Of a stretch of DNA of 64,000 bases, positions 42,417 through 51,538 are shown piece after piece. Each line of letters begins with the position of its first letter. The stretch's first letter is position 1. The position numbers and the translations under genes were made by a program. A model generated the notes under the pieces. That model saw nothing but the letters and a program-made list of their open reading frames with translations. It made no database searches and was not told the origin of the DNA. The stretch is from Pseudomonadota bacterium (GTDB taxonomy: Bacteria > Pseudomonadota > Gammaproteobacteria > Steroidobacterales > Steroidobacteraceae), in contig JAEWBG010000101.1 in the NCBI GenBank assembly GCA_023391335.1, positions 124,001-188,000 of the forward strand, read 5' to 3'.

Positions 42417-44024
42417 ATGAGCACTGCACACACACACGTTGGCCACGCTGATGCGCATCACGATGCGCACGATCACCATGGTCCTGAGAAGGGTTGGCGC
42501 CGCTGGTTGTTCGCGACCAATCACAAAGACATCGGCACGATGTATTTGCTGTTCAGCCTGTTGATGTTCTTCGTCGGCGGCAGCATGGCGATGGTCATTC
42601 GCGCCGAGTTGTTCAAGCCCGGCATGCAGCTCGTCGATCCGATGTTCTTCAACTCGATGACGACAATGCACGCGCTGGTCATGATTTTCGGTGCGGTGAT
42701 GCCCGCGTTCGTCGGCCTTGCGAACTGGATGATCCCGCTGCAAGTGGGCGCGCCGGATATGGCTCTGCCGCGCATGAACAACTTCAGTTTTTGGATTCTG
42801 CCGTTCGCGTTCACACTGCTGCTCGGCACTTTGTTCGTTCCTGGCGGTGCACCTGCTGGCGGTTGGACGATGTATCCGCCCCTGTCGCTACAGATGGGCG
42901 CCGCGTTCCCGATGATGATTTTCGCCGTTCACTTGATGGGTGCCTCCTCGATCATGGGCGCCATCAACGTGATCGTCACGATCATGAACATGCGCGCACC
43001 TGGCATGTCGCTGCTCAAGATGCCGATGTTCGTCTGGACTTGGCTGATCACCGCATACCTCTTGATCGGCGTGATGCCGGTGCTCGCGGGTGCGGTCACG
43101 ATGATGCTGACAGATCATTATTTCGGCACCACGTTCTTCGAAGCGGCGGGCGGCGGCGATCCGGTGATGTACCAGCACATCTTCTGGTTCTTCGGACACC
43201 CCGAGGTGTACATCATGATTCTGCCGGCCTTCGGCATCGTCTCCGAGATCATTCCGACGTTCTCGCGCAAGCCGCTGTTCGGTTATGACTCGATGGTGTA
43301 CGCGACTGCCTCGATCGGCTTCTTGTCGTTCATCGTGTGGGCGCACCACATGTTCACCGTCGGCATGCCGCTGGCGGGTCAGCTGTTCTTCATGCTCGCC
43401 ACGATGCTGATCTCCGTGCCGACAGGCGTGAAGGTGTTCAACTGGACCGCCACGATGTTCAAAGGCTCGATCAGCTTCGAACCACCGATGCTGTTCGCGC
43501 TGTCGTTCTTGTTCCTGTTCTCGATTGGGGGCTTCTCGGGCTTGATGCTCGCGATCGTCCCAGCCGACTTCCAGTATCACGATACGTACTTCGTCGTCGC
43601 GCACTTCCACTATGTACTGGTGCCGGGCGCGGTGTTCGCGATCATGGGCGCGGTGTACTTCTGGCTGCCGAAGTGGACCGGCCACATGTACAACATGAAG
43701 CTCGCGAAGTTGCATTTCTGGCTGTCCACCATCTTCGTGAACGTGCTGTTTTTCCCGCAGCACTTCTTGGGACTGGCCGGCATGCCGCGCCGTATCCCTG
43801 ACTACAACACGCAATTTGCCGACTGGAATATGGTGTCCTCGATCGGCGGATTCTGTTTCGGCGCCTCGCAGCTGCTATTCGCGTATCTGATCATCAGCAC
43901 GATTCGCGGCGGCGTGAAAGCGACCGATAAGGTGTGGGATAGCGGCAAGCCGCACGGCTTGGAGTGGACTCTGTCCTCGCCGCCGCCGTACCACAGCTTC
44001 GAAATCGCTCCCGAAGTGAAGTAA
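42417..44024 (+). CDS. ctaD: Cytochrome c oxidase subunit I
   Basis: The 535-residue heme-copper oxidase core has the N-terminal TNHKDIGTMYLLF, the CuB-site histidine and catalytic tyrosine in FFGHPEVYIMILPAFG, and WAHHMFTVGM and VVAHFHYVLVPG (heme and CuB histidines). The Glu in GHPEV places it in the A1 family of proton-pumping oxidases. An unusual His-rich N-terminus (eight His in the first 21 residues, MSTAHTHVGHADAHHDAHDH) precedes the first conserved motif and might bind metal, which is inference. It lies 6 bp after ctaC. Confidence 0.98.
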   Translation: MSTAHTHVGHADAHHDAHDHHGPEKGWRRWLFATNHKDIGTMYLLFSLLMFFVGGSMAMVIRAELFKPGMQLVDPMFFNSMTTMHALVMIFGAVMPAFVGLANWMIPLQVGAPDMALPRMNNFSFWILPFAFTLLLGTLFVPGGAPAGGWTMYPPLSLQMGAAFPMMIFAVHLMGASSIMGAINVIVTIMNMRAPGMSLLKMPMFVWTWLITAYLLIGVMPVLAGAVTMMLTDHYFGTTFFEAAGGGDPVMYQHIFWFFGHPEVYIMILPAFGIVSEIIPTFSRKPLFGYDSMVYATASIGFLSFIVWAHHMFTVGMPLAGQLFFMLATMLISVPTGVKVFNWTATMFKGSISFEPPMLFALSFLFLFSIGGFSGLMLAIVPADFQYHDTYFVVAHFHYVLVPGAVFAIMGAVYFWLPKWTGHMYNMKLAKLHFWLSTIFVNVLFFPQHFLGLAGMPRRIPDYNTQFADWNMVSSIGGFCFGASQLLFAYLIISTIRGGVKATDKVWDSGKPHGLEWTLSSPPPYHSFEIAPEVK

Positions 44025-44032
44025 CCGATCCC

Positions 44033-44164
44033 ATGAGCACGATGCTGGCAATGAACCGCGAAGAGCAAAAACGCGCTGTCCGTCGCACCACGTTGTGGTT
44101 GGCGCTCCTCGCGTTCGGGTTCTACGCGGTATTCATCCTCATGAGCGTGTTGAAAGCTCATTAG
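44033..44164 (+). CDS. Cytochrome oxidase small assembly protein
   Basis: The 43-residue protein (MSTMLAMNREEQKRAVRRTT followed by one hydrophobic helix and the tail SVLKAH) lies between ctaD and ctaG. A short protein with a charged N-terminus and one membrane span in this position is typical of proteobacterial oxidase clusters, and is often missed in annotation. The stop is TAG at 44162-44164, 7 bp before ctaG. A role in assembly is inferred from position. Confidence 0.75.
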   Translation: MSTMLAMNREEQKRAVRRTTLWLALLAFGFYAVFILMSVLKAH

Positions 44165-44171
44165 ATTCACG

Positions 44172-44717
44172 ATGGCCGATCAATCCACACAGCAGGCCAA
44201 CCGCAGTTTGACGCGCCGGCTTTGGCTGTTCGCGGCGGGCGCATTCGGTTTTGGCTTCGCACTCGTGCCGTTGTACAGCGTGCTGTGCGATGTCACCGGC
44301 TACGGCAACAGCGCCCGTTTGACGCAGGCGTCGGCGGCCGTGCCGGAAGGCGTGCCCGAAAATCGAACCGTCACGGTGGAATTGATCTCCACCATGCCGA
44401 CGTTCGGCACCTGGGAATTTCGTCCAGAAGTGAAGTCGCTGGAAGTGCATCCCGGCAAGCTGTACGAAGCGACTTTCTATGCGCGCAACTTGCGCGACGA
44501 GCACATCGTTGCCCAGGCGGTGCCGAGCATCGCGCCGTCCAACGCCGCGAATTATTTCCACAAGACCGAGTGCTTTTGCTTCACGCCGCAACCGTTCGAA
44601 GCGAATCAGGCGCGCGAGCTCAAGGTGCGTTTCATCGTCGATCCGCAATTGCCTGCAAATTTGGATCGGCTGACGCTCGGCTACGCACTGTACGACGCCA
44701 AAGGCAGCGCGTCGTAA
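44172..44717 (+). CDS. ctaG: Cytochrome c oxidase assembly factor CtaG (Cox11)
   Basis: The 181-residue protein has an N-terminal membrane anchor (LWLFAAGAFGFGFALVPLYS), then an immunoglobulin-like periplasmic domain with the copper-binding motif ECFCFTPQPF. It delivers copper to the CuB centre of subunit I. The LYSVLCDVTGYG motif just after the anchor carries the conserved cysteine. It lies between the small protein and ctaE. Confidence 0.96.
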   Translation: MADQSTQQANRSLTRRLWLFAAGAFGFGFALVPLYSVLCDVTGYGNSARLTQASAAVPEGVPENRTVTVELISTMPTFGTWEFRPEVKSLEVHPGKLYEATFYARNLRDEHIVAQAVPSIAPSNAANYFHKTECFCFTPQPFEANQARELKVRFIVDPQLPANLDRLTLGYALYDAKGSAS

Positions 44718-44763
44718 GCAACAAGATCAATAGAACTGGTAGAACTCCATAAGAGACTGGAAT

Positions 44764-45648
44764 ATGGCCCACGCACATTCGCCCTCAGCGCCCGCCGATA
44801 AGTACTACGTGCCGCATGGCAGTCCATGGCCGATCGTCGGATCGATTGCGCTGTTCACCAGCGTCGGCGGTGCCGCGCTGTGGCTGAATCATGTGACCGC
44901 AGGCCCGTACACCATGGGGCTGGGCATTTTGATTCTCATCACGATGTTCGGCGGCTGGTTCGGCGCGGTGATCCACGAGAGCGAAGCCCGGATGTACAAC
45001 CAGGCAGTCGATCGCTCGTTCCGCATGGGAATGATGTGGTTCATCTTCTCCGAAGTGATGTTCTTCTCCGCGTTCTTCGGCGCGCTTTGGTACGCACGGC
45101 ACTTCTCGGTGCCTTGGCTCGGCGGCGAAGGCACCAAGGTCCTGACGAACTTCTTACTGTGGAAGAACTATGAGCCGGCGTGGCCGACGAATGGTCCCAG
45201 CGCGATCGGCGGTCACTTTGAAGTGATTCCTGCGTTCGGCTTGCCAGCGATCAACACCGCAATCCTGTTGACGTCCGGCGTAACGATCACGATTGCGCAT
45301 CACGCGCTTAAAGCCAGCAATCGCACAGTGCTCAACATCTTCTTGGCACTGACGTTCATCCTCGGCTTCACGTTCGTGTTCCTCCAGGCGCATGAGTACA
45401 TGGAGGCGTATCACGAGCTGAATCTGAAGTTATCGACCGGCGTCTACGGCTCGACGTTCTTCATGCTCACTGGCTTTCATGGTCTGCACGTGACGATCGG
45501 CGCAATCATGTTGTTCGTGATTTGGCTGCGTTGCCTGAAAGGCCACTTCACGCCAACGCATCATTTCGCGTTCGAAGGCGTCGCCTGGTACTGGCACTTC
45601 GTCGACGTGGTGTGGTTGGGACTGTTTATCTTCGTGTATTGGCTGTAG
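44764..45648 (+). CDS. ctaE: Cytochrome c oxidase subunit III
   Basis: The 294-residue protein has seven hydrophobic segments. Conserved features are SPWPIVGSIALF, FRMGMMWFIFSEVMFFSAFF (with the conserved Glu), HEYMEAYHELNLKLSTGVYG and the C-terminal EGVAWYWHFVDVVWLGLFIF. Subunit III sustains proton pumping and lipid and oxygen access. It lies 46 bp after ctaG. A GTGAG inverted repeat follows its stop. Confidence 0.97.
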   Translation: MAHAHSPSAPADKYYVPHGSPWPIVGSIALFTSVGGAALWLNHVTAGPYTMGLGILILITMFGGWFGAVIHESEARMYNQAVDRSFRMGMMWFIFSEVMFFSAFFGALWYARHFSVPWLGGEGTKVLTNFLLWKNYEPAWPTNGPSAIGGHFEVIPAFGLPAINTAILLTSGVTITIAHHALKASNRTVLNIFLALTFILGFTFVFLQAHEYMEAYHELNLKLSTGVYGSTFFMLTGFHGLHVTIGAIMLFVIWLRCLKGHFTPTHHFAFEGVAWYWHFVDVVWLGLFIFVYWL

Positions 45649-45653
45649 GAGCC

Positions 45654-45740
45654 AGTGAGGAAGTGAGGTGTGAGTAAGTGAGACGCGCAGGTCAGCAGCA
45701 AGCTACGACCTTCACTTCCTCACCTACTCACTTTCTCACC
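45654..45740. repeat. GTGAG-family inverted-arm element (downstream of ctaE)
   Basis: The left arm 45654-45682 is AGTGAGGAAGTGAGGTGTGA and continues GTAAGTGAG. The right arm 45711-45740, read in reverse, is GGTGAGAAAGTGAGTAGGTG and continues AGGAAGTGAA. The words repeat every 7-8 bp. The element lies between the convergent ctaE and DUF2909 genes. Confidence 0.8.
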
Positions 45741-45747
45741 ATCTCGC

Positions 45748-45957
45748 TTACTTGATTCCATGCGGCGTAATCATCCCCTGCGACCACGCAATGAACAGCA
45801 GGATGAAGAGCGCCACCGACAGCGCGATGCGAAGCGTCAGCGCTCTCACCATCCTCTTCGACTCTCCCTTGTCGTTGACCAGGTGAAACAGGCCTGAGCC
45901 CAAGCTCGCTACGATGGCGACGAGGCAGGCGACGATCAGTACTTTGATTAAGTTCAT
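45748..45957 (-). CDS. DUF2909 twin-transmembrane protein
   Basis: The 69-residue protein has two hydrophobic helices (VLIVACLVAIVASLGSGLFH and ALSVALFILLFIAW) joined by the basic loop NDKGESKRMVRALTLR. This matches the DUF2909 twin-helix family, found next to oxidase genes in beta- and gammaproteobacteria. It is encoded opposite to the oxidase genes, as is usual, and is divergent from the SURF1 gene. Function is unknown. Confidence 0.85.
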   Translation of the reverse strand: MNLIKVLIVACLVAIVASLGSGLFHLVNDKGESKRMVRALTLRIALSVALFILLFIAWSQGMITPHGIK

Positions 45958-46104
45958 GGGAACGTAAGCGGAAGTGCGTGGCCAGATGCATGCTCCACGC
46001 GGGCGGGCATTATACCGTGGCAGCTTGCGGCCACTTCGAAGCGATTTATGGCGATCAGAATGCGGATCTCAAGGCACCTTCGGCGCGCGCCCCTGGCTTA
46101 GTCC

Positions 46105-46836
46105 GTGCCGCAATCAACTTCACGCAAGCACTACATCATCGCCGGCGCTTTGCTGACGATCGCGGGTGTAGCGGCGTTCACGAAACTAGGGCTGTGGCAG
46201 TGGCATCGAGCCGACGAAAAGCGCGAATTGCTGCAGGCCTATGCGCGCGGTGATTCCACGCTGGCAGTGACCGATACGGTTGATACCTTGCCGCGGTATC
46301 AGCGGGCGGAGTTGCACGGATCCTTCGACGCGGACCACCAAATCCTGCTGGATAACATGCCCTCCGCCGCGACCGGGCAACCCGGTTACCGAGTGCTGAC
46401 ACCGTTCAATACCGGCCGCGAATGGGTGTTGGTCGATCGCGGCTGGGTACCACTTGGCCGCACGCGCAACGATTGGCCCTCGTTAGCTGTCGATGAATCT
46501 GCGCGAATCGTCCGTGGCCGCGTGGACGATCTGCCCGAACCGGGCATTCGCTTGGGCGAGCAATCCGTCGATCCGAAGCAACCGTGGCCACGCGTATTGA
46601 ACTTCCCGACGTATCCGATGCTGCGCGCAATGCTGCCGAGTCCGTTGGCGCCGCGCATCGTCTTACTCGATGCCGATTCAGCCGATGGGTTCGAACGCGT
46701 GTGGCAGATGACGTTGCGCGTCAGTCCCGAGCGGCACATCGCCTATGCGGTGCAATGGTTCGCCTTTGCCGCCGCGGCGATCGTCATCTATCTCGTGTTA
46801 GTGCTCAAAAAGCGAACCCACCATCATGTCCAATGA
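46105..46836 (+). CDS. SURF1-family oxidase assembly protein
   Basis: The 243-residue protein has the SURF1 layout, with one membrane helix at each end (IIAGALLTIAGVAAFTKLGL and QWFAFAAAAIVIYLVLVLKK) and a periplasmic domain between. Motifs are LGLWQWHRADEKRELL, GYRVLTPFNTGREWVLVDRG and VQWFAFA. It helps place heme a in subunit I. The start is GTG 46105, with no clear ribosome binding site. The end overlaps the next gene by 11 bp. Confidence 0.93.
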   Translation: MPQSTSRKHYIIAGALLTIAGVAAFTKLGLWQWHRADEKRELLQAYARGDSTLAVTDTVDTLPRYQRAELHGSFDADHQILLDNMPSAATGQPGYRVLTPFNTGREWVLVDRGWVPLGRTRNDWPSLAVDESARIVRGRVDDLPEPGIRLGEQSVDPKQPWPRVLNFPTYPMLRAMLPSPLAPRIVLLDADSADGFERVWQMTLRVSPERHIAYAVQWFAFAAAAIVIYLVLVLKKRTHHHVQ

Positions 46837-47437
46837 TTCGCCGAGTGCGCGCTCCAAAGCGCAAATCTGGATTTTGATCGTCGTATTCTTCGCTCCGCTG
46901 GCGATTGCATTCCTGCTCTATTACGGCGCGCACGACTGGCGGCCCAAGCACACGACCAATCGCGGCGATCTCATCGATCCGGCGCGGCCGCTACCGCAAG
47001 CGGCGCTCACGAACCCGCATGGAGGCGTGCTCTCGCCGCGGCTGCTGAGAGAGAAATGGACCCTGCTGTATATCGGCGATGGACAGTGCGATCGGCGCTG
47101 TCATGAAGCATTGACGCTCATCCGGCAAACTCGGCTTGCGCTGGGCAAGGATATGGATCGCGTGCAGCGGCTCTTTCTGGTGACGGGCAACTGCTGCGAT
47201 CAGGACTACTTGGCGCGCGAGCACGCGGGCTTGATTCTCGCCCGCGCTGACGATGCGGCCGCTGCAGGACTGATCTCACTGTTTCCGACGTACGAAGGCA
47301 CTCCGGTCGCGCAAGCGGGTCGAATCTATATCGTCGATCCGCTCGGCAACTTAATGATGAGTTACTCGCCGACAGCGCCCACCAAAGGGCTCTTGGAAGA
47401 CATGAAGAAGCTGCTCAAGCTCTCGCACATTGGTTGA
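46826..47437 (+). CDS. SCO-like thioredoxin-fold oxidase assembly protein
   Basis: The 203-residue protein has one N-terminal membrane helix (IWILIVVFFAPLAIAFLLYY) and a periplasmic domain with a Cys-X3-Cys motif (YIGDGQCDRRCHEALTLIRQ) and a second Cys pair (VTGNCCDQDYLA). The C-x3-C of SCO/Cox proteins binds copper, and this smaller domain lacks the full SCO1 signature. Homologues are usual between SURF1 and ctaA. It overlaps the SURF1 gene and its stop overlaps the possible start of ctaA. Confidence 0.8.
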   Translation: MSNDSPSARSKAQIWILIVVFFAPLAIAFLLYYGAHDWRPKHTTNRGDLIDPARPLPQAALTNPHGGVLSPRLLREKWTLLYIGDGQCDRRCHEALTLIRQTRLALGKDMDRVQRLFLVTGNCCDQDYLAREHAGLILARADDAAAAGLISLFPTYEGTPVAQAGRIYIVDPLGNLMMSYSPTAPTKGLLEDMKKLLKLSHIG

Positions 47438-47444
47438 TCACATC

Positions 47445-48449
47445 GTGAACCGCGTTCAATTGTTTCGCCGCATCGCGCTCGCCGCTGCAATCCTCGCCTT
47501 TTGCGTCATCGTTCTGGGTGCCTGGGTTCGCCTCAGTGCCGCAGGGCTCGGCTGTCCGGACTGGCCAGGCTGCTACGGGCATCTCACAGTGGATGAAGCT
47601 GCGCGAAACGCAGATACGATCAATCAAGCGTTTCCGCATCGTCCATTCGAGTACGCGAAAGCCATAAAAGAGATGGTGCACCGTTACTTTGCAAGCACGC
47701 TCGGCCTGCTGATTCTCGTGCTCGCTGGGTTTGCGATTTGGAATCGCAACGATCCCGAGCAACCGGTCAAGCTGCCAATCGCGCTGGTTGGATTAGTGAT
47801 CCTCCAAGGATTGCTGGGGATGTGGACGGTGACGTTGCTACTGAAGCCGCTGATCGTCGTACTGCACTTGCTCGGAGGACTGACGACGTTCTCGCTGCTG
47901 GCCTGGATGGCGATGCGCAAACCCATTGCGACTCCCAACGCGCCCTGGCTTCGCACGTTCGCTGTCGCGGGGCTCGTAGTGCTGGCATGTCAGATTGCAC
48001 TCGGCGGCTGGACCAGCAGCAACTACGCGGCGCTCGCGTGTCCCGACTTCCCCACGTGTCAAATCTCGTACTGGCCGCACATGGACGCGAAGGACGCGTT
48101 CGTGCTGTGGCGCGGATTGGGGATCGACTATGAAGGCGGCGTGCTCGATCATCCTGCTCGCGTCGCCATTCACTTCGTACATCGACTCGGCGCTATCGCG
48201 GCAGGCCTGACGCTGGCGCTGCTGGCGTTTTTTGCATTTCGTTTCGGCACCACCGACGGCGTACGTCGAAGTGCGATCGTGCTGGCGGTGCTATTGATCG
48301 TGCAGCTCGTCGTGGGACCGATGATGGTGATGCGCGGACTACCTTTGCCGCTGGCGACGGCTCACAACGGCATGGCAGCACTGCTGTTGTGGGGTGTTTT
48401 GCGACTGAATCGCCAGCTCAGAACAGCGCCGCCTACGTCCGCTTCCTAA
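47445..48449 (+). CDS. ctaA: Heme A synthase CtaA
   Basis: The protein has about 334 residues (GTG 47445, MNRVQLFRRIALAAAILAF) with eight hydrophobic helices in two four-helix halves. It shows LGAWVRLSAAGLGCPDWPGC, the conserved Cys-containing loop, GGWTSSNYAALACPDFPTCQ (second Cys loop), HLLGGL and the heme-ligand His in VHRLGAIAAG. It oxidises the C8 methyl of heme O to heme A. A TTG at 47430, overlapping the upstream stop, is an alternative start. Confidence 0.94.
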   Translation: MNRVQLFRRIALAAAILAFCVIVLGAWVRLSAAGLGCPDWPGCYGHLTVDEAARNADTINQAFPHRPFEYAKAIKEMVHRYFASTLGLLILVLAGFAIWNRNDPEQPVKLPIALVGLVILQGLLGMWTVTLLLKPLIVVLHLLGGLTTFSLLAWMAMRKPIATPNAPWLRTFAVAGLVVLACQIALGGWTSSNYAALACPDFPTCQISYWPHMDAKDAFVLWRGLGIDYEGGVLDHPARVAIHFVHRLGAIAAGLTLALLAFFAFRFGTTDGVRRSAIVLAVLLIVQLVVGPMMVMRGLPLPLATAHNGMAALLLWGVLRLNRQLRTAPPTSAS

Positions 48450-48470
48450 CCTGTAGAATCCAGGCGCCCC

Positions 48471-49400
48471 ATGCAAGGCCGCGGCGAGCTCGACACTTCG
48501 ATTCCTGTGCAAACGTCCTCATTTCAATCGCATGCCACTTGGCGTGACTACTACGAGCTGGGCAAGCCTCGTGTGGTCATGCTCATCATGTTCACAGCGA
48601 TTGTCGGGATGTTCTTGGCCGCACCCGCATGGCCACCGCTCAATGCCCTGATCTTCGGCAGCCTGGGGATTGCACTCGCCGCATCCTCCGCAGCAGCCAT
48701 CAATCATGTGTTGGATCGCCGCTTCGATGCGCAGATGGCACGGACTCGCAATCGTCCTCTGCCCACGGGCCATGTGAACGAAACGCAAGCTCTCGCTTAC
48801 GCCGCGGCGCTCGCGATCTTGTCGATGTTATTGCTCGCAGGCGGCGTCAACGTACTCACTGCAGTGCTGACTTTCTTCTCACTCATCGGTTACGCCGTGA
48901 TCTACACGGTGTGGCTCAAGCACGCGACGCCGCAGAACATCGTGATCGGAGGCGCTGCAGGCGCAGCACCTCCGGTGCTGGGCTGGACTTCGGTGACCGG
49001 CAGTGTCGATCCGCATTCCTTGCTGTTGTTTCTAATTATTTTCACGTGGACGCCACCGCATTTTTGGGCGCTCGCGATTGCCCGCCGCGACGAGTATGCA
49101 AAGGCCGGCATTCCGATGCTGCCGGTTGCGTATGGAATCGAATTCACACGGCTGCACATCCTGCTCTACACGATCCTGCTCGTGCTCGTGACGCTGCTGC
49201 CGTACCTGACTGGCATGAGCGGCTTGATCTATCTCGCCTTTGCCGTGGTTTTGGGCGGGTTGTTCCTGTATCACGCGTATCAGCTCAAGACGAGCGACGA
49301 TGAGCGCTTACCGATGGGAACGTTCAAGTTCTCGATCACCTATCTCGCATTCTTATTTGCTGCCTTGCTACTCGATCACTACATCCGAGTGACCTTGTAG
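48471..49400 (+). CDS. ctaB: Heme O synthase (protoheme IX farnesyltransferase)
   Basis: The 309-residue UbiA-superfamily enzyme shows LGKPRVVMLIMFTAIVGMFL, the first Asp-rich motif NHVLDRRFDAQMARTRNRPL, and a second motif including TWTPPHFWALAIARRDEYAK. It adds farnesyl to heme b to give heme O, which CtaA converts to heme A. It starts 21 bp after ctaA, at ATG 48471. About 25 extra residues precede the conserved start. Confidence 0.96.
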   Translation: MQGRGELDTSIPVQTSSFQSHATWRDYYELGKPRVVMLIMFTAIVGMFLAAPAWPPLNALIFGSLGIALAASSAAAINHVLDRRFDAQMARTRNRPLPTGHVNETQALAYAAALAILSMLLLAGGVNVLTAVLTFFSLIGYAVIYTVWLKHATPQNIVIGGAAGAAPPVLGWTSVTGSVDPHSLLLFLIIFTWTPPHFWALAIARRDEYAKAGIPMLPVAYGIEFTRLHILLYTILLVLVTLLPYLTGMSGLIYLAFAVVLGGLFLYHAYQLKTSDDERLPMGTFKFSITYLAFLFAALLLDHYIRVTL

Positions 49401-49409
49401 CGGCGCGCT

Positions 49410-50627
49410 ATGCGGCGTCGCTCAAACACACTCATATTCGCGCTACTGCTGTGCATTCTGGCGCTGATCGTCTACGGCTCGCTCTATCCCTTCAACTTCA
49501 ACACGTATCTGACCGCGGGCGGATTGAGCGGCGCCTTCCGCGAATTACGCTGGGCTCGCGCCGGCCGCGGCGATCTGATCCTCAATGTGCTGTTGTACCT
49601 GCCGCTGGGGTTTTGCCTGGTCCTGGCGGGCTCGAAGGTCAATCGAATCCTGGCGGTGACCGCCGCAACGCTCGTTGGAGCAGCGTTGTCGCTCAGCATC
49701 GAGCTTGCGCAAAGCATGCTGCCTTCGCGCGTACCCAGCTTGTTCGATCTCACGCTGAATACGTTCGGCTCATTGCTAGGTGCGATGTGTGGACTGGCCT
49801 GGTTCGGCTTCAGTCGACTGATGCGGCTGCCCAACCGTCCAGAAGCCGTGTTCCGCGACCCGCAGGCGATGATCGTGATCGCGCTGTGGTTTCTCTGGCG
49901 CTTGGCGCCCTTCGCGCCGGAACTCGATCTGGCGAAGCTCAAGGCGGCGCTGCGGCCCTTGTTCTCGCCGCATCTGCACGCGTTCATGGTGTGTACCTAT
50001 CTCATTTGCTGGTTGGCCGTGAATCAGCTCATCGCATCGCTCGTCAGTCGTGCGCATCGGCTGGAAGCATTGCTGGCGACGATCGCCATCGTGCTCGTGA
50101 GCCGATTGGTCGTCGCCAAAGCAACCTTCGTGCCGGATGAATTGCTGGCGTTGTTGCTGCTGCTGCCGATGGTGCTGCTCACTCATAGGCTGACGCCCCA
50201 GCCTCGACGAGTGCTGATGACTGCCGGATTACTCGTCCTGCTGATCGCCGACTCGTTCGCGCCGTTTAGATTTGTCGCTGAAGCGCAGGACTTCGATTGG
50301 TGGCCTTTTAAAATTTGGTGGGATCAGCCGCCCGGGGAGATCGTCGAACTGATCGACTGGACGCGTCTGCTACGCAGATTATTTTTGTTCGGCGCACTGA
50401 TGTGGTCATTGAAGGAGTGGGGCTGGAACACGCGCATGAGCGGTATCGCTATCGTGGGACTCAGCGCGGGCGTCGCCTTGGTGCATACATGGCAACCCAT
50501 GCAGCCGGCGAGCATCACCGAGCCACTGCTCGTGGCGGGACTGGTCGCGATATTCAGCTGGGCTGAGAAAAATGCGTCAGGTCGATTTGCGACCAGTGCT
50601 ATTTCCCAACGCGTGCGCAGCCGATGA
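49410..50627 (+). CDS. VanZ-like membrane protein
   Basis: The 405-residue protein has many hydrophobic helices. The first third fits VanZ (YGSLYPFNFNTYL, DLILNVLLYLPLGFCLVLAG, SIELAQSMLPSRVPSLFDLT, LNTFGSLLGAM). The remaining two thirds are additional membrane helices without an assigned domain, so the protein is longer than a simple VanZ (about 150 residues). Function is not established; VanZ is linked to glycopeptide tolerance only in enterococci. It follows ctaB by 9 bp and may be transcribed with it. Its 3' end overlaps the convergent lipoprotein gene by 29 bp. Confidence 0.8.
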   Translation: MRRRSNTLIFALLLCILALIVYGSLYPFNFNTYLTAGGLSGAFRELRWARAGRGDLILNVLLYLPLGFCLVLAGSKVNRILAVTAATLVGAALSLSIELAQSMLPSRVPSLFDLTLNTFGSLLGAMCGLAWFGFSRLMRLPNRPEAVFRDPQAMIVIALWFLWRLAPFAPELDLAKLKAALRPLFSPHLHAFMVCTYLICWLAVNQLIASLVSRAHRLEALLATIAIVLVSRLVVAKATFVPDELLALLLLLPMVLLTHRLTPQPRRVLMTAGLLVLLIADSFAPFRFVAEAQDFDWWPFKIWWDQPPGEIVELIDWTRLLRRLFLFGALMWSLKEWGWNTRMSGIAIVGLSAGVALVHTWQPMQPASITEPLLVAGLVAIFSWAEKNASGRFATSAISQRVRSR

Positions 50628-51339
50628 ACGTCTTGCCGTCGAACACTGCCTTGGCTGCATACGCGTAGTACTCGTTGGTCGCAGCGTCCTTGCACGGCTG
50701 GGCGGCGACCAGCAGATCCATTTTGTGACCGTTGGAATTCGTGTCGTACTGTGCGGTGCCTTCCGCATCTTGTGTCTGCGGCGCACCGAGCGCTACGTCT
50801 TTGTGGTCGGCACCCTGCCAGGTCGCTTTGTCTTCATCGATCTGCACTGACCAATCCGGATCGTGCCCTCGCGCTAGAACAACATACTCTGCGGCAGGTG
50901 CATCGCATCCCTGTAGTTGCGCTTGCGGTGCCGCGTACAGGACTTGCTCGAGCGAAAACGTTCCGGCGTACGCGCGTGCTGCCGGAGGATCCTGTAGCGC
51001 CGGGCCGCGTTCGCCATTGGCTTCGAGGTAATACATCGCGCTGCTCGTGCCACGCGGGCCCGTCGCTTCCTCGAAGCCGCCGTCGGTTTGATCGATGAGC
51101 CACAGATCGACGTTGTCCTCGCACAACCGAAACGTCACGCGATCCGCCGCGACGGTGGCAACGCCGCGTTTGATCGCGAGGCTCGATTCCGCGGGTGGCT
51201 CGCTGGCTGCTTCCGACGAACCGGAAGTGGCAGGGGTGAGATCGACAGAGGTTTGCGAAACGGCCGTGGATGGCTGCTTGGTGCACGCGACGAGAACCGT
51301 GCCGCAGACGAACAGGACCCAGTAGCGCGAGCGACTCAT
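50599..51339 (-). CDS. COG3650-like lipoprotein of unknown function
   Basis: From ATG 51337-51339 the product has 246 residues and starts MSRSRYWVLFVCGTVLVACT, a lipoprotein signal with lipobox LVAC. A Ser/Ala/Pro-rich linker follows, then a domain with paired cysteines. Its C-terminal half (PDWSVQIDEDKATWQGAD, then PCKDAATNEYYAYAAKAVFD and FIGCARVGK) resembles the COG3650-type heat-shock-related lipoprotein domain, often found in periplasmic proteins. No function can be given. It converges on VanZ and is divergent from uvrD. Confidence 0.65.
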   Translation of the reverse strand: MSRSRYWVLFVCGTVLVACTKQPSTAVSQTSVDLTPATSGSSEAASEPPAESSLAIKRGVATVAADRVTFRLCEDNVDLWLIDQTDGGFEEATGPRGTSSAMYYLEANGERGPALQDPPAARAYAGTFSLEQVLYAAPQAQLQGCDAPAAEYVVLARGHDPDWSVQIDEDKATWQGADHKDVALGAPQTQDAEGTAQYDTNSNGHKMDLLVAAQPCKDAATNEYYAYAAKAVFDGKTFIGCARVGK

Positions 51340-51538
51340 GCCGAACTCCGTAAGTCTTATGCCCACCAGAATACCGTGAAAGCCGCGCGCGCAAGAGGGG
51401 ATTCGTGAACTGCCGGCCGCGCGAGCTACAATACTGCGTCGTCAAATCCACGCGTTTTTCGCTCTCATCTTCGCACCGAATAACTCGATGTTCATGCACT
51501 TTCAGCCTGCGGCATTACGCCACGTTCGAGCACAGTAA

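Noticed and set aside
41403..42743. 446-codon open frame on the minus strand opposite DUF2244/ctaC/ctaD
   Set aside because: Antisense shadow; the plus-strand genes are unambiguous.
42888..43814. 308-codon His/Arg-rich open frame on the minus strand opposite ctaD
   Set aside because: Antisense shadow of ctaD; the His/Arg richness is what reversing hydrophobic codons produces.
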